A stretch of 8,408 bases of DNA, from positions 1 through 8,408 of the forward strand of contig CAKUTY010000053.1 of NCBI GenBank assembly GCA_934692455.1. Reading direction: 5' to 3'. How positions within the stretch are numbered: the first letter of the stretch is position 1; the number at the start of each line of letters is the position of its first letter. This DNA is from an uncultured Erysipelotrichaceae bacterium. GTDB lineage: Bacteria; Bacillota_I; Bacilli_A; Erysipelotrichales; Erysipelotrichaceae. The notes beneath the pieces were generated by a model. The model had not been told where the DNA came from and did not search any database. It was given only the letters and a program-made list of their open reading frames with translations. Made by a program: the position numbers and the translations under genes. Shown here piece by piece: positions 6,771 to 8,408 of this stretch.

Positions 6771-6799
6771 TGCAAATTGAAGGAAAGAATAAATTTGCA
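6771..6799. promoter_or_regulatory. Inverted repeat upstream of the PTS operon, candidate activator site
   Basis: TGCAAATT (6771-6778) is repeated as AATTTGCA (6792-6799), perfect 8-bp arms whose centres are 21 bp apart, about two helical turns. The repeat lies in the regulator-EIIB intergenic region just upstream of a -10-like TATAGA (6806-6811) that has no good -35. This is the position expected for a dimeric activator such as the divergent PRD protein. The repeat is seen; the binding protein is inferred. Confidence 0.5.
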
Positions 6800-6805
6800 T
6801 GTCTT

Positions 6806-6811
6806 TATAGA
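6806..6811 (+). promoter_or_regulatory. Possible -10 of the EIIB-EIIC operon
   Basis: TATAGA has no -35 match at 16-18 bp (the 17-bp position reads GAAAGA). Transcription would begin near 6818, some 20 bases before the start codon. A missing -35 next to the 6771-6799 repeat is compatible with activator-dependent transcription. Confidence 0.3.
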
Positions 6812-6839
6812 ATGAGTGTGTAAAAAAGGAGAAAAGCTT

Positions 6840-7151
6840 ATGCAAATCTTATTTATTTGTGGAAATGGCGTATCTAGTGGAATGATTGCTTCTAGGACTG
6901 AATCCGCTGGTATTGAAAAAGGGTATGACGCTCATACCGATGCTTACAGTTACACTCAACTTGAGGATGTAATTGATGATTTTGATGTTGTTATGGTTGC
7001 ACCACAAATTCAATTTCAAGAACCATTGATTAAAGAAATTTGTGAGGAACATAAAAAGCCTTATGCTTTGATTGATCCAACCGCTTATTCGATGTTGGAT
7101 GGTGCTAAGGTATTTGAACAAGCAATAACCGCTGTTGAGAAAGGAGAATAA
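6840..7151 (+). CDS. PTS EIIB component, lactose/cellobiose family
   Basis: The 103-residue cytoplasmic phosphocarrier passes phosphate from EIIA to the sugar bound by EIIC. The first strand MQILFIC ends at the active cysteine C7, followed by the phosphate loop GNGVSSG (8-14). VMVAPQIQFQ (51-60) matches the VxxxPQ motif of CelA/ChbB-like proteins, and length is standard (about 100-105). The start is set by AAGGAG (6826-6831) eight bases upstream; the in-frame ATG at 6816 would add eight residues over the ribosome binding site and lacks a site of its own. EIIC follows after two bases. Within the family, IIB sequence alone does not identify the sugar; beta-glucosides, chitobiose and lactose are all possible. 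Confidence 0.92.
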   Translation: MQILFICGNGVSSGMIASRTESAGIEKGYDAHTDAYSYTQLEDVIDDFDVVMVAPQIQFQEPLIKEICEEHKKPYALIDPTAYSMLDGAKVFEQAITAVEKGE

Positions 7152-7153
7152 TA

Positions 7154-8407
7154 ATGAAAGACTTAATTGCGAAATTGCAAAACTGGTTAGCTGGTCCATT
7201 TTCGACACATGTTCAAAAATTGACTAGTAATATTTATTTGAGAGCATTACAAAGTTGCTTCACAACAATATTACCTATGATTATTGTTGGTTCACTAGCA
7301 AACTTAATTAATACTCTAAGGAACTTTGTTAGTTGGATGCCTGATTTGAGTTTAATCAATACATTGACATTTGGATTAATCTCTATTTTCATGGCTTATT
7401 TGATTCCATATAACATTATGGAAAACAAACGTTTAAACAAGCAAAAAACAATTACTGGTTTTGCGGGTGTTTCAGCTTTATTTGCCTTAGCAAATCCTCA
7501 ATTTGTTGATGGCAATATTAGTATCAATTCCGGATATTTAGGTACAAGCGGAATGACCGTAGCTTTGTTTATCGGAATCTTGATTGGTTGGATATTTTCT
7601 GTTTATTTCAAACACGGACTATTTCCAAAGGATACGAAATTTCCATCGGTCGTAGTTACTTGGTTTGAATCTATTATTCCAATCTTTGTTTTAGTTCTTC
7701 TATGCATTTTAATTGGAAGCAAGATTAATTTATTCTCTGTTCTAGAGATTGTGTTCACTCCAATTGCTAAGATTGGTAATAGCTATTTTGGTTTTGTATT
7801 GCTATATATGATTATGGCATTGTGCTACTGCATGGGCCTTTCTGCTTGGGCAATTTGGCCAATTGTTGGTACTCTTTGTTTAAGTAATATCGCATTAAAT
7901 GCAGCTGCAGTTGCTACTGGAAGCAATCCTGTTTATATTCTTACAGATGAAACTATTTTTATGGGATGGTGTTGTATTGGCGGCTTAGGATGTACTTTGA
8001 CTTTGAATGTTTTGATGTTAAGATCTAAATCTAAGAAAATTAGCGCTGTTGGTAAGGCTGCGATAACAGCTTCTATATTCAATATCAATGAACCAGTTAT
8101 GTATGGATTGCCAGTTGTATTAAATCCTATTATGATGTTGCCGTTTATGTTGGTATCATTCGTTGTTCCAACTATAACTTATGTAGTTTTAAAACTAGGG
8201 CTTATTACTATTCCATCAATTCCATTGATGATGAATTATATTCCGCAACCTATCGCTACTTATATGATAAATAGTGATTTTCGTGGCATTATCTTGTGGA
8301 TAATCTTATTTGTACTATCATATATTATCTATTTACCATTCTTTAAAGTTTATGAAAAACAAGAGGTAGAAAAAGAACAAACAGAATTACAAAAAAAGGA
8401 GGGATAA
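7154..8407 (+). CDS. PTS EIIC permease, lactose/cellobiose family
   Basis: This 417-residue membrane permease is complete, ending at TAA 8405-8407. It has about ten hydrophobic segments and the family length. FPKDTKFPSVVVTWFESIIP (157-176) matches the P-x-x-V-x-x-x-F-x-x-(L/I)-(I/V)P segment, and INEPVMYGLPVVLNP (311-325) is the diagnostic substrate-site motif with E313. The region that normally reads (F/G)IHG reads MGLSA (227-231) here, so the histidine is replaced by S230. This is unusual, and the Cys-rich surroundings (C224, C226, C273, C274) also mark it as divergent. The C-terminus is a charged Lys/Glu-rich tail. AAGGAG (7141-7146) within the end of EIIB is its ribosome binding site. It works with the EIIB just upstream; an EIIA must come from elsewhere. 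Substrate unknown. Confidence 0.9.
   Translation: MKDLIAKLQNWLAGPFSTHVQKLTSNIYLRALQSCFTTILPMIIVGSLANLINTLRNFVSWMPDLSLINTLTFGLISIFMAYLIPYNIMENKRLNKQKTITGFAGVSALFALANPQFVDGNISINSGYLGTSGMTVALFIGILIGWIFSVYFKHGLFPKDTKFPSVVVTWFESIIPIFVLVLLCILIGSKINLFSVLEIVFTPIAKIGNSYFGFVLLYMIMALCYCMGLSAWAIWPIVGTLCLSNIALNAAAVATGSNPVYILTDETIFMGWCCIGGLGCTLTLNVLMLRSKSKKISAVGKAAITASIFNINEPVMYGLPVVLNPIMMLPFMLVSFVVPTITYVVLKLGLITIPSIPLMMNYIPQPIATYMINSDFRGIILWIILFVLSYIIYLPFFKVYEKQEVEKEQTELQKKEG
8397..8402 (+). promoter_or_regulatory. Ribosome binding site for a gene beyond the right edge
   Basis: A consensus AGGAGG overlaps the last EIIC codons just before TAA 8405-8407. The same arrangement (site inside the upstream gene's end) precedes EIIC. 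It implies the operon continues, with a start codon at or just beyond 8407. A lactose-family EIIA or a phospho-glycosidase would be the usual occupant. Confidence 0.6.
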
Positions 8408-8408
8408 T

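Noticed and set aside
6849..7208. Minus-strand 119-codon open frame
   Set aside because: It is antisense to EIIB and the start of EIIC, with no ribosome binding site and no recognisable domain.

Overview
The window is AT-rich, uses TGG for tryptophan and has strong AGGAGG-type ribosome binding sites. This suggests a low-GC Bacillota (Firmicutes), probably an anaerobic gut-type fermenter. Erysipelotrichia-like bacteria or clostridia would fit, but this is inferred from composition and gene content only. No RNA genes, mobile elements or CRISPR arrays were seen. The window reads as ordinary chromosomal accessory metabolism.

Region A (1-2036): a LysR-family regulator, cut off by the left edge and read on the minus strand, diverges from an integral-membrane acyltransferase of the acyltransferase-3 (AT3) family on the plus strand. 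Between them lies a perfect 27-bp palindrome (720-746) with a centred T-N11-A LysR-type motif. It covers the predicted -10 of the lysR promoter and touches the -35 position of the divergent promoter.

Region B (2040-4823): after a 54-bp gap containing a GC-rich hairpin come butyrate kinase (buk), phosphate butyryltransferase (ptb) and a DUF554 membrane protein. They are packed end to end (1-bp overlap, then 1-bp gap) and close with a hairpin terminator. The order buk-ptb is the reverse of the textbook clostridial ptb-buk. An AT3 enzyme directly upstream raises the possibility that kinase and transacylase run towards acyl-CoA synthesis and feed surface O-acylation. That link is inference.

Region C (4817-8408): a 630-residue PRD-type PTS regulator on the minus strand (HTH, HTH, PRD1, PRD2, degenerate IIB-like domain, EIIA-like domain) diverges from a lactose/cellobiose-family PTS operon. 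That operon contains EIIB and EIIC and has a strong ribosome binding site at the right edge announcing a further gene. The intergenic region has an inverted repeat (arms 6771-6778 and 6792-6799) suited to activator binding. The EIIC keeps the INEP glutamate motif but seems to lack the usual IHG histidine, so its sugar is uncertain. The matching EIIA is not in the window and is presumably encoded beyond the right edge or elsewhere.

The likely architecture is two independently regulated modules: a LysR-controlled acyl-phosphate/acyltransferase module and a sugar-PTS module with its own PRD activator. Nothing here is clearly an undescribed defence or mobile system. The most novel idea is the AT3-buk-ptb-DUF554 grouping.
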